Shown: positions 25,463-36,331, counted from the first letter of the stretch. The stretch: DNA of 64,000 nt from Misgurnus anguillicaudatus (GCF_027580225.2 NW_027395283.1:8064501-8128500); one strand, 5' to 3'. Program-made: numbers and translations. Notes: generated by a model from the letters alone, not told the origin.

Positions 25463-25665
25463 CATATGACTTTTTCATTTACACTATTTTGATATAAAGA
25501 CTGTAACAGAGTATTTGTACAGACGTGTCTCTTTATGTGAACATGTGCTGTATAATAATGAAGATAACATTTACTAAACACAATCACAAGAATAATTTAT
25601 CATCTCTTTAACAAAACACATCATCATATAAAAGCTATAATTACATGTTTCAGAGTGTTTTATAC

Positions 25666-25905
25666 CTGACAGCAGGAGATGTTGATTCATTCTTAAAGTT
25701 AATTGGATAACGCATCGACTGATCACTCTTCATAGACACACAGCTGAACTCTGGATCTGATCTCTTCTGATGAACCGATCTCTTCTGATGAACCGATCTC
25801 TTCTGATGAACCGATCTCTTCTGATGAACCGATCTCTTCTGATGAACCGATCTCTTCTGATGAACCGATCTCTTCTGATGAACCGATCTCTTCTGATGAT
25901 CTGAT
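25666..25905 (-). CDS. NLR gene A: peptide-cassette exon with expanded HQKRSV repeat
   Basis: This 240-nt exon (80 codons) has an acceptor TTATAG and a donor GTATAAAAC, phase 2 at both ends. It starts (R)SD and then reads eight consecutive HQKRS units, seven followed by V and the last by D. It then continues PEFSCVSMKSDQSMRYPINF to SPAV. Without the seven extra 18-bp units it would be 114 nt, matching the related exon at 29350-29464. The expanded peptide is basic and hydrophilic. Related SCVSMKSD-type peptides are characteristic of fish NLRC3-like proteins. Expression is unproven, but the frame and splice sites are intact. Confidence 0.72.
25765..25899 (-). repeat. 18-bp coding minisatellite, eight units
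   Basis: On the plus strand the unit is GATCTCTTCTGATGAACC. Eight units lie in register and almost without variation. The period is a multiple of three, so copy-number change keeps the frame of the exon that contains it. Confidence 0.9.
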
Positions 25906-26622
25906 CTATAACACACAACAATAATCCAGTTAAACAATTTAACTGAGTGTTTGTACAGATGTGTCTCTCTATGTGAACATGTGCTGTATAATAATGAAGA
26001 TAACATTTACTAAACACAATCACAAGAATAATTTATCATCTCTTTAACAAAACACATCATCATATAAAAGCTACAACAGGGCTCTAGACTAACTTTTTGC
26101 AAAAGTTATTTGTACCCAAATTTTTGACCGCATCATAATTTAAAGTTCAGCCAAACCTGTCATAATTTTCTCACTCTCATGTTGTTATAAACCTGTATAA
26201 ATGTCTTTGTTCTGATGAACACGACTGAAGACATTTTGAGGAAAGTTTGACAAAGATGACGCAGCCACACCATAAATCGCGCAGTAAGTAGAAACCTTTA
26301 ACAATCTTCAGAAAGAGCGTGAACAGAAATAAGCACAGGGTCATGATTGGACAAATATCTTTTCATTTAATGTCAAACTTTATGAGTGTCGGCAGATTGA
26401 CAGATAAAGGGTCAGCAGTGTTTGAGCACTCATAAGCACTGTGCTTATATTTAAATTTACAATTACCTCATAATATGATGATATGAGTGCAGTGATTCCA
26501 AAGGGATGTCCAAAAAGTCAAGTAATATGTTAAATAAAAACCTTAATGTCTTTTTTTTGTCATCCTGCCCTCCGTAAACCCGCGCCAGTGATACGCAAGA
26601 TGAGCTTGCAACTTAAATTACC

Positions 26623-26876
26623 TTAAAGGTGCAGTGTGTAATTTTTAGAAGGATCTCTTGACAGAAATGCAAAATAATATACAAAACTATATTATCAGGG
26701 GTGTATAAAGACCTTTTATAATTAACCGTTATGTGTTTATTAACTTAGAACGAGACCTTTTTATCTACATACACAGAGGGGTGAGCAGCGAGGGGGTGAG
26801 CAGTGGATTAAGCTGTTGGTTGCAATTCGCAACCTCACCACTAGATGCAGCTAACATTTACACACTGCACCTTTAA
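26623..26876. mobile_element. MITE with AAAGGTGCAGTGTGTAA ends (254 bp)
   Basis: The left end TTAAAGGTGCAGTGTGTAA and the right end TTTACACACTGCACCTTTAA are near-perfect inverted repeats. The target may be TTAA, but the palindromic boundary leaves this open. Confidence 0.75.
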
Positions 26877-27649
26877 ATTATGGTCATGCAGATAAAAGTA
26901 AAACAACATTCAAAACTGTAAATGGTGTACTTTTTGTGTACACTCACAATAATAACAAAATATTGTACTTTTAAAATAAAAAACATTGTTTTGTGCTGCA
27001 TCAGTTTTGGAGCGTGTCACAAAAAATAACAAACTCAATAAGCTGCGCTACTTTTGAAATAGTTTTGTTAATTTGCTAATTATTTAAGTGAAACACATTT
27101 TGTGTAGGCTTATTTATTTCATTATTTTTTCACTAAAGAAAGACGTAATCATCATGTTCTATAGATTTTAATGCTATTTGTGCATGAAACTAAACCCTTG
27201 GGGGAAATTAGGATGGGGAATTATTTATAAATGAGTAAACAACGCAAATCACGGATTAATTTATTTCTCTATTTAAGAGTCTGGCAGGACGGTAATCGGG
27301 ATACAGCAAACGCCGAAAAGTTTAGAATAAGGGGTGGTATAGAATTATAATAATAACAGTCGTCCTGGCTTTTTTCTATAAATTGGGGGCACGCAACAAT
27401 TTTACATAAGAACTGTCTCAGCCTCGATTGTATGTGGCTCATTACACAAGTCATCTTCGGACCAGGGCTGATATGGCGAGAGGTTGATTGGTCCGTGTCT
27501 TAGCATTGGTTATGATCTTCGGACAGGTCAGCCCTTAACAAAAAAGTTGTCAATCGCTCTTTTTATCTTCTCTCATCATCCGCGGCTACATCCACTTTGT
27601 TTATCTGACGGGCCTGGGCTACTGACCTCTGTCTGACTTCAGCACACAC

Positions 27650-29058
27650 CAGTGTTTCCCATACATAGGTTTTACTTGGGCGGTGCGCCCAGGTAAATTG
27701 CGACCCGCCCAGGTAAAAAAAATCACTTTACGAATTTCCGTATTTTCTGAACTCGACTGGATGACCCGTGTTTTGGAGAGAGCGAGAGAGAGAGAGAGAG
27801 AGAGCGCGCGCAAGAGATAGAAAGGTGGGGGCCGGGTGACCGCGTGAAGATGATGCACACGTCATAAACTCATCATCCAGCGTGGCAAACTGGATCAACT
27901 GCAGCACATACTGAGGTAACTGAGCAGCCAGGGAACTACACTGCGACCAAAATGGTCGCATATGCTTATGTGCATATGTGTTTATAGCATCCAAGTTGGC
28001 TTCATTTTGCGTGCAAGCACGTTGTGTCTCTCCCGTTGAGTGTCCGTTCACGTGCTCTCTGTTTCTCAATGAATTGGGTGCGACGCGAAGCAACCTCAGT
28101 GTCACATTTTATCCTTTCATGTTTCTGAACTTGAGCAGAGTTTTACCATTAGAGGTCTTTCTTCACTGAGGACGCGGGACCCGTACGGTTCCAGGTTTAT
28201 ATTTTAAATGGTCAGCCGGGTCGGTCCTAGTTCATTACTTCGGGTCCCAAGTCTGATTAATATTGTGTGTAAAACCCGAGTCGATCGGAGAACGGCCGCT
28301 AGCGCAAAGCTTGAGTGCTGTTTCAGCGTGCCTCCGGTTTCTTTGGCGATAACAGCTGGCTCTTTTCACGACCACGCGCCGCTTCATTTTTTCTTTATCC
28401 CATTTTTTTATAATCTTACAATTAAGAGACCATATATTTACTAAAATCTAAACAGTTTGCAAAGAGATTGTAGCAAAAAGCAGTGCTAATACTGAATGAG
28501 CAAAGCTCTAGCTGACTCAGGATATAAAAAACGCAAAGCTGTAATGTAAAGTCGGTCATCGGGACAGCAAGTAGACTTTTAAATCTGAAATAATGAGTGG
28601 ATTAAGCTTTTTTAATCGGCAAAAGAGAAATAGAAAGCAGCAGCAGTAAAAGTGCCTAACTAATAGAAATTATTAACATTATAACATCAGTCACATTTAT
28701 AATCTATAGACCTGCACTGTCTATTAATATACTGTACATAGTATTGTATATAATTGAGTTTGATAAAAGGGGTCATCAAATTGCTTCATATATCAGTGCA
28801 AAAACATAAAGTGTTTTCGTGGTGCTTTGACAAACAGTGTCAGCTTTGTTTATGGCAAAGAAAGTTTGGGGTGGTTAGATTAATGAACTATAATGTGAAA
28901 TTAATATTAATGTTTAATAAATCAAAGTATTGTGTTGTGTCACACATTATTAGTTCTTTGTCACATGTATAGTAGACCATTTTTTGTCGGTGGATATAAT
29001 GATTGCCCTTTTCACGAGCTACCACCACAAGTAAATTTCAGATCTGTGGGAAACACTG
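27650..29058. mobile_element. hAT-like element with CAGTGTTTCCCA ends (1409 bp)
   Basis: The ends are CAGTGTTTCCCATACAT and TCTGTGGGAAACACTG, with CACAC on both sides (possible 5-bp TSD). A GA-rich microsatellite lies at about 27775-27805. The short ORFs inside (27619-28444) have no recognisable domain. Confidence 0.7.
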
Positions 29059-29349
29059 CACACGCATTATTCAAACGTACACACACATACAGTAATATCT
29101 GGACTACGACCATATTACCATATTAGAGGGAGGGGTCCGCCTTTCATTATCTCTGATTGGTTTAGATCACAACATGGGCCTAATGTGTGTCTGTTGTTGA
29201 ACCACAAAGAGACTTGCAGAGTTGTGGAGAGACTCTTTTTCCCTTAAACAGCTGGTTGCACCGGTGCAACCTGAGATTTTATAAGTCACACCATTGAGAA
29301 ATTAGGTCACATTCTAGAGCCCTGTATAATCACATGTTGTGTTTTTAAC

Positions 29350-29464
29350 CCCAAGAGCAGGATATCTGAATCCATTATTAAAGTACAATGCTGGATTCAT
29401 AGACACATCACCCTTTATAGACACACAACTGAACTCTGGATCTGATCTCTTCTGATAAACTGAA
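29350..29464 (-). CDS. NLR gene A: peptide-cassette exon with off-phase donor
   Basis: After the acceptor TTATAG the frame reads (S)SVYQKRSDPEFSCVSIKGD, then VSMNPALYFNNGFRYPALG, clearly related to the exon at 25666-25905. The entry phase is 2, fitting the exon before it. The only GT near the end is in CTTGGG|GTTAAA, which gives a 115-nt exon leaving in phase 0. The homologous exon ends GTCAG|GTATAA in phase 2. An extra G beside the donor would explain this. The exon may be skipped, spliced elsewhere, or disrupt the frame. Confidence 0.6.
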
Positions 29465-29592
29465 CTATAACAACAGATTTAATACTTTACATTACATTAC
29501 TAATATTTTTAAAGATGAACATAATTTAAAAAAGCACATAAATATGTAGCTATAATATAAATGTTATTTAATAAAGTGTTTCTATAAAGTAC

Positions 29593-29691
29593 CTGCATCC
29601 TGGAGAAAAATCTTCATGTGTTGATGTTTGTGTTTGATCCATGATGGAGCTGCAGAGGTGAATCTGATCAATCTGATCTCCACAACTGATA
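29593..29691 (-). CDS. NLR gene A: start-codon exon
   Basis: The acceptor TTATTTTCATTCAG precedes 49 nt of 5' UTR. The start codon at 29642, in the context CCATCATGG (purine at -3 absent, G at +4), begins MDQTQTSTHEDFSPGC. A donor GTACTTTATAG follows after AG, giving phase 2 and joining directly to the cassette exons. The coding part is 50 nt (29593-29642). The short, acidic, serine/threonine-containing N-terminus has no signal peptide, which fits a cytosolic receptor. Confidence 0.72.
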
Positions 29692-30497
29692 CTGAATGAA
29701 AATAACATTCAGACACAAAATAAACTTAAAATCAAAGTGAATAACAAACATTCTAATTCAGATACATGAATCCTGAGTGTTGAAGAAACAACTGCGTCAT
29801 CAACACAACTACACAAAAGATTCACGGCACGTCATCAATTTTGAAGTCGGCCTTATTTGCAATACTGAGCGTCAACAATGCCGATAAACCGAACGGACCT
29901 TACACATTTTTGTTGCTGAAGATTGTCAATTCCTGTCATGTTCTGGGCTGTACTAATCGGTCGGACCAGGAAAAACATTTTGAGTAGCCTACTACAGACT
30001 GCCAAAAATTATTACAAATCAAGTAGAAGAGTGCAAAAAAACTCAGAGGAAAGAAGGCGCTTGTTTTTGCCAACCCACAAATGTTATTTCTTATCCGGAC
30101 ATCGTGAATATAGGGCCACTTTAGAAATAAGTAATAGAAGTAACATTTGACAAAAAATGTGTAAAAGTATTTTACAAACAGCAACGTAATATCAATGCAT
30201 GCTACATTACAAAGTTAGTTAAGATATTAAGAAATGGGAAGAACAAACACAAATGTTGTCAACATTCTCAGTCCACAACCAAAAAGCCAGCTCGCACGGA
30301 TCTTTACCGCCTAATAAATTTAGTTTATATTGTGCCCTTTCCTGCTTACCAAGTCATTCTCTGTATGATTTAGCAACTTCCACAAGCTTTTCTGTGGTTT
30401 CGACATCATAAATTAGGAGGACAATGTCTTAAATACTACTTTAACAATGCAATCCATGATGTTGTTTACATCCGAGTATGGCCGCGCATCCGGATAA
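29692..30497. other. First intron of NLR gene A, no gene seen
   Basis: This is AT-rich intron sequence between the start-codon exon and the transposon at 30501. Overlapping ORFs on both strands (29923-30184) have no domain and are not supported. Confidence 0.5.
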
Positions 30498-30534
30498 CTG
30501 GGGCCCGTTCTTCGTACGTCGCTAACTCCAATAG

Positions 30535-32247
30535 CATCCAGCTGCAGCCCCGCAGACTCACCTCCGGCTAGACACCAGTGGCTGGACACCAGTGGATAGA
30601 CAGCCTACGTCATTTCCGTTTCGCCGCTAATTTCCGTTTTCACCGCTGGATGAACCAGGGGGGCAGGGTTTCATATTTTATTGAAGCTTCCCTGGATGCC
30701 GCCATTGCTTAGCGAACACCCATCTGCTGTTAGCATCCCATTGACTCCCATTCATTTTGGCATCACTTTGACAGCGAATAACTTTACATCTGAGGCGTTT
30801 AAAGACTCCATTTGTCCATTAATTATTTCTAAAGAAACACGAAAATGTATAAAAGGCTCCATTATCATGTATCTTACGTTATGGCCCAGTAGAAGCAGTT
30901 TTTGTAAAAATAGGCTAACTATTGCGTCCTAACCTGCGACTTTCTGTCGCACAGTAGAGAAATTACCGTATGCACTGGGAGAGAAGCTCACAGGCAATCT
31001 TTTACTGACTATGAGGCAATCGGGTGGACGTGAAGGCATAAAGTCAAGGGAGATTATTAATCAGAATACTAACCAAAATGTGCTCCTGTTCACGCTCACC
31101 GTCTCTGCAAGATTCAGTAGGTGATTCAGATTTCTTGTGGCACGGCTATTAGAAGACTTACAGTTGTCAGACAGGTTGCTCACGTGACATCTACGTCATT
31201 AAGCTCAGTTTGAGTCTGCGCAGTACGCTCGACACCCAGGAAGTGCGTGCTTCTAATTGACTTCACTTGTCTCCGTTGAATCCAATGGGGTCGCTGTGTC
31301 CATTTCTTTTACTGTCTATGGGATGAACAGCAATTTTATTTCATATTTTCACCTCTGGATAGACAGCATATTTATTTTATATTTTCATCTCTGGATAGAC
31401 AGCATATTTATTTTCGTTTTTCACCAGTGGATATACATTCTTTGCAGGCTTAATTGCACACGTCTTTTTCGTATTGTCATTTTACTTTAATGACTTAAAA
31501 TATATAATATAAAATCTGTGTTCAAATTGAAATATGATCTTTATAATACCTCTTTACATAAAACAATTCTCAATAATATGCTTAATATTATAACATCAAT
31601 AATTCATGCAAACTGCATTCACAAGAACCACCTTGAAAATATATATTGTTCAGATCATTTCACACTTTTGTGTCTTAAATTCAGCCTAGATCAATGAACT
31701 ATAACGTTTTGTCATTACAACAGACTTGTACATGTTAATTGGCCACAGGTTTTTTTTTGTAAATGTAACCACTTCTGTTTTTAAGATATGCGTAGATTCA
31801 CATGATCAGACAATTTACCAAACAATCCAGATCAAATTAACACTTCGTGGTTTTGCAATATTTATTTGAAATTACACACATCTTAGTAAAATTAGACAAA
31901 TCTGACCATCAGAATGAAGATGCAACAGTCAGGCCCGTAAGGTTGTGGGGGAAGTCCCGATTTCAAGAGAAAATAAAACATGAACAGTTCCAAATAAACT
32001 ATTGTACACTGTGCACACCATACCTCATTCCTGCCCCCTAAAACTGTTTAGCTAGTTTGTGCATTTGAATTCTGACATGACCTATAAATCATCGACAGTT
32101 TATTATTTTTTCTTACCGCTGACATGTGCATGGCGCGTCAAATTTGAAAAGCGAATGACGATACGGAAATGACGTCAGCTGTCCATCCACTGGTGTCCAG
32201 CCACTGGTGTCTAGCAAGAAGTGAGTCTGTGGGGCTGCAGCTGGATG
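30535..32247. mobile_element. Fold-back element nested in the large TIR element (1713 bp)
   Basis: The left arm, CATCCAGCTGCAGCCCC followed by AGACACCAGTGGCTGGACAC, is matched in reverse by CCAGCCACTGGTGTCT and GGGGCTGCAGCTGGATG at the right. The arms extend about 90 bp. A short internal repeat, TCTGGATAGACAGCATATTT, recurs at about 31353-31410. The ORFs inside are not supported. Confidence 0.7.
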
Positions 32248-33037
32248 CCTCTCGCTAACTCAGTTAGCTGGATTTGATTGTTGACGATTTGGCATGATCT
32301 TGGATTATTTGGTTCTTCGAAGCTCATTCTAAACTTGCTGTCATAGCAACAGGTCCATAAGATTAAACCTGCTCGGGAGCAGGCTTATTTCATGTAAACA
32401 AGATTAGTTTGTACCTTTTTAAGCGGATGTGATATGGAAAGTCTGACGCAGTCGCGTATTCTCCATTATACGAGCGCAATCTGCGTAAGATGCATGATTA
32501 ATATAAAGAGCTTTTCAAATTCAACATGTAATAAAAAAGGATATTTTAATTAAATCTTTTAGCAATGTTATTTAAAAAATATATAATACAACAAATATAT
32601 TTTTTCTGTACTTGTGCAACTTGTTTTTGTGTAACAGGTGTTTGATTATTATTCTTAAACAAATGACAAGACAAACATGCTGATCACATTCATTTTAAAT
32701 TTGTTTGAATGTTCCTTAATAAAAACAGCAATTAATCATACCCAGCACTAATAGATGTTATGTACAATAAAGACTATTACTCAGTGTGAAATAATTTTCA
32801 TTTAAATAAACTAATCTCCTATTTTAGTTTTGTCTTTAGATTGTCAAGTAGCTTACAATGTCATGCATGAAAGGGTTTTCGTTTAGGAATTTCTATCTGT
32901 TCTATCTTTAAAACGTTGTTTACAAATATGTTACCCTGTCCCTGTTCTGTGACAAAAATGACCAAAATAACCAAATAAGTTTTTTGCACATATTTTGACA
33001 TATCTTTATCTTCTTTACTACACTTTTCTGTGCAGAC

Positions 33038-34313
33038 TAGGCTTGGGAATCGAGAATCGAGAATCGATTGGAACCGGGACTAGCTTTGCGATTTTCACGG
33101 AATCGTTCAAAAGTTTAAATTTCGATTCCTAGTTTCGATTCACAGTCCGCCGACCAGAAAAAGAAACCGCTGAACACCAATGAAGAAGCGTCTGTTTCGT
33201 GCATAGGCACGTCGAACGTAATAAAGCACCTCGTTCATTGAGTAGAAATAAATATGTGCCCCGTCTTTGACGCGCTGCGCAGACCGTCCTCTGCTGCCTC
33301 TTTCTCTGTCTCTGACCCCCAGCTTGGCACCGCAGTGACTGCACTGCAGTCCGTATCAAGTAAAACAATACATATACAATGAGGGCTCGCTAAATTTCGA
33401 AATCCCTGGTAGAAAAAAGAAACGCTAAAACAATGTTAGTCTCTGAAAACAAAAGGACTTATTATTTTTAAATTACTTGAGTTCGCGCTTTTTGCTGAGC
33501 ACAAGAACAAGTGAAGAGCGGACCCGGGATGCAGAGAAGCGCGCATCTCAGACGTGAACACGAAAGGAATAATGGGTTTAATTATGCTTTCTGTTTCACT
33601 TATTGTTACGTGAGGATAGTAATGACTGACAAGACGACGCCGTACATACTACCTAACAAAATCTGAGAGAATGCAAAAACATTAAAAAAATTTTCCTATG
33701 ATAGCCCGACGGGCAGAGCGAAGATGCATTTTGGTAACCGACAGGAATTCGCAATAGCCCCGGGACGTCGGGCTAGCGATTTTGCGAGCCCTGAAAAGAA
33801 TGCCTTGCGCCAACATTGAGCTAACAAATTAGCCCATTTTTTCATAGACAATTTACGAGCTAAGAGTGCAAATGTTAGTTAGCCCAATGGGAGCACGGTA
33901 ACATGTTCAAGTACCTGCAGCAGCATCATACACTCATGTGTAAATGTGTTTTCATGAGGTTTTCAAAAATAAAGCTCTCTTGAGGAAAGTGTACCCCTGT
34001 AAAAATATATTCATAATTTATAATATTTATATTCAAGTTCATAGATTTGATATTTATATTGTAGTTGAAAACAGCCATGTGAGAAATGAATAGTAAAGTT
34101 CATAAAAAGTCAAAAGTTTATAAAATTTTAATTGATGGAGAAGGTCATACTATTTCCTTCAGAAAGACCATTGGTTAGCTAGCTCATTTAAAATATACTA
34201 AACATTTTTGACCCTGCCTCTTAAAAGAATCGGAATCGAGAATCGATAGGAACCGGAATCGAAACAAGGAATCGGAATTGGAATTGTTCAAATTCAAACG
34301 ATACCCAACCCTA
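33038..34313. mobile_element. Non-autonomous hAT-like element (1276 bp)
   Basis: The ends are TAGGCTTGGGAATCGAGAAT and ACGATACCCAACCCTA. A perfect 8-bp TSD, GTGCAGAC, is at 33030-33037 and 34314-34321. The subterminal regions repeat GAATCGAGAATCGAT-type motifs. Confidence 0.88.
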
Positions 34314-35540
34314 GTGCAGACTCAGCAGAAGCAGGACTTTCAGTTAATGTGGAATACTGCTAATATAGTCAGAAATCAGTTAAGAATAATGCAGTTGAAG
34401 TAAACTTATTTAACCACTTGCATATAGTTTCTCTAAAGGACTACCATCTGAGAGGATTTCTTTACTGTCATGTGCATTGCTATCAGAAACAGTTGCATTT
34501 TATAATCTTTTGATGTAGAATAACATTACCATTCCCTTACTACTACACATCATACTTTATTTACCACATTATTGGAAACTGCTAAAAGTGTTGGTGTATT
34601 ATCTACAACTGCACAAAAGAGAGGAAAACACTATCTTATAATAAACTACAATTAAATTGTATTAATCTGCAATCAAAGTGTTGCATTGGCTGTGGGTTTA
34701 AGAAAGAGCAACTGCTCCAGAGATGATCTGTACAATCAATCAGTTTAGAGACATCACTCCTGCCAGCACATCACATGAAGATGGAGGACCACCACCTGTT
34801 TTTATTCTGCTTTTTAAGTTGCTGTTACAAACAGACAAAAATAGCATTGAACTGTTTTTAAAAGAGACTTAAAGTACTTTAGGAGCATCAATTTTTAATT
34901 ACAATCATTAATTTCAATCTTTGACAAGCATAGTAAAGATATCAAGATTATATTTTTACAGAAAATGTTACATTATTTATGGTGATTTATGTACTAAAGT
35001 AGCTTTAACTGGGTTTTTAAATTCAGTCACATAAAAAGTTCACAACCTTCCAACAATAGCTCTCAGACTGCAGGGGTTAAAAATGGGCGTGTTCTTGGTC
35101 ATTGTAACAACTGGCCAATCACAGCGTGGCTGATCAGTGTTTCTACTATCGATATGTATTAACTTTTCTTGCAGCTCACGAACGCGCAGTGATCTCAGAT
35201 TATGATAATTCAATCCTGCCATAATAATCATCAACAGCAGTGGTGTTCAAAGAACCAAATAAGCGAGATTATAATTAGCCAGATCTAAACTTCTCGGATG
35301 TCTCATTTGATCTCGGATGTATTAAGCGACGTACGAAGAACGGGCCCCTGACCACACCCAAATTACCTCACATGAAAACAATGTAAAATAAATATCGTTA
35401 AGAGTCACAGACAGCGCAAAACATTCAATAAATAACGCTATTAATGTTTTTTTTAGAAACTATCAAATAAATATCAAACAATAAATCGATACTTTAGAGA
35501 AACCTGGAGTGAAAAGTGAAGTGATTGTAAATTAACTTAC

Positions 35541-35690
35541 AATCTGTCTGGATTCACATCCTCAAAATCCTCCAGCTTTAACATCAACTACACACGAGAA
35601 AATACCTGAATCTGTTTTCATAAACCTTATATTAATCCGTTTGATGATCGGTATGGTGACGAACCAACTTATCCCATCTCTATAAAATGG
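35541..35690 (-). other. NLR gene A: probable 5' non-coding exon
   Basis: On the minus strand a segment ending ATCCAGACAGATT is followed by a strong donor, GTAAGTTAATTT. It lies just downstream of a promoter-like stretch and upstream, in transcription order, of the start-codon exon, which has its own acceptor. The upper boundary is a guess based on the YY1-like site. Transcript evidence would be needed to confirm it. Confidence 0.45.
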
Positions 35691-35742
35691 CGGATGGAAA
35701 CGCGGAACTTTTTACTTTCGCTTTAAGCCTGTGACGTCACCG
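35684..35742 (-). promoter_or_regulatory. Candidate promoter of NLR gene A
   Basis: Within 60 bp the sequence carries a perfect palindromic CRE, TGACGTCA (35732-35739). On the minus strand it also has an IRF/ISRE-like tract, AAAGCGAAAGTAAAAA (35709-35724), and a YY1-like CCGCCATTTTA (35684-35694). Their order, and the donor-bearing exon downstream, suggest a transcription start close to the YY1-like site. A CRE and an interferon-type element would suit an immune receptor, but this is inference. Confidence 0.45.
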
Positions 35743-35840
35743 ACAAGACGACTAATCGCTTGATGTTTTTCTCCCTCTGCTGGTAGTAAACGAGCATTAC
35801 AGCGTTACATTATACAAACATTATTACAACTCAGGGCCGG

Positions 35841-36331
35841 TGTTGTGTCGAACTCAGTTCCCCCTATGTTTCCCTTTAGTGTAGTGCTTTTATAGCGTTT
35901 TCATCACGTTACATTTAGAAAGATTAAAGATTTGAATTGGTTATACTAAAAAGGCATAATATCATGTATTTTATAATAGAATTTATTAAAGTATTTCATG
36001 CATTTGACAGTTTTCTATTAGGGTATTTCTTTTAAAATATAGCCTGTCTTTTTCTTTTTTTTCCTTTACTGGTTGTTTTAAAAATGTAATGTTTGCATAC
36101 ATAATTAAATAAATATTATACATATAATATGATTCATACTGTAAAAATAATTGACTTACCATTAAGAACAATACAGATACATTACAGAAATGCACACATA
36201 TACATCTCAGTAGCCATTAAAACTTTAAATATATAAATAATAAAACCTATAACGTGATAAAAACGCCATAAAAACACTACACTGAAGGGAAAAATAGGGG
36301 GAACATAGGGGGAACAGACTTCGACACAACA
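35841..36331. mobile_element. Fold-back insertion inside the hAT-like element (491 bp)
   Basis: It begins TGTTGTGTCGAACTCAG and ends TTCGACACAACA, with arms of about 80 bp (GTTCCCCCTATGTTTCCCTT against GGGGGAACATAGGGGGAAC). CCGG on both sides (35837-35840 and 36332-36335) fits a 4-bp TSD. Confidence 0.6.

Larger units (their letters stand above)
5389..25508. repeat. Segmental duplication, block A
   Basis: This block is collinear with 53629-64000 (block B). Homology begins at ACTGACGTCATTAAAGCAGG (B: ACTGACATCATTAAAGCAGG), continues through the NACHT exon, a cassette exon and several old repeats, and still holds at the right window edge (B 63960-64000 matches A from about 25468). Block A is about twice as long because of its own insertions: 8757-16495, 17452-18807, about 20780-22228 and 24251-25462. 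Block B has two private insertions, at 58621 and 59572. Confidence 0.88.
25508..26076. repeat. Tandem duplication of intron flanking the cassette exon
   Basis: A segment of about 130 bp (CAGACGTGTCTCTTTATGTG to ATCATCATATAAAAGCTA) at 25518-25640 recurs at 25958-26075 with few changes. The cassette exon 25666-25905 sits between the copies. The next copy would lead into the exon at 29350-29464, now displaced by a transposon at 26077. The exon-plus-intron unit was therefore duplicated in tandem. Confidence 0.75.
26077..29324. mobile_element. hAT-like element with CAGGGCTC ends (3248 bp), hosting others
   Basis: The ends are CAGGGCTCTAGACTAAC and ATTCTAGAGCCCTG. The flanks are TACAA (26072-26076) and TATAA (29325-29329), a 5-bp TSD with one change; the tandem paralogue near 25635 shows the unoccupied AGCTATAATTACATG. 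A 254-bp MITE and a 1.4-kb hAT-like element are nested inside. No transposase ORF remains. Confidence 0.75.
30501..35347. mobile_element. Large TIR element in intron of gene A (4847 bp)
   Basis: The ends are GGGCCCGTTCTTCGTACGTC and GACGTACGAAGAACGGGCCC, perfect inverted repeats. CTG flanks both sides (30498-30500 and 35348-35350), suggesting a 3-bp TSD as in PIF/Harbinger or CACTA elements. No transposase is recognised. It contains a fold-back element (30535-32247) and a hAT-like element (33038-34313). Confidence 0.7.

Noticed and set aside
25730..26023. Alternative minus-strand frame reading RRDRFI repeats
   Set aside because: This is another frame of the same 18-bp minisatellite. The HQKRSV frame agrees with the phase-2 splice sites and with the homologous exon.
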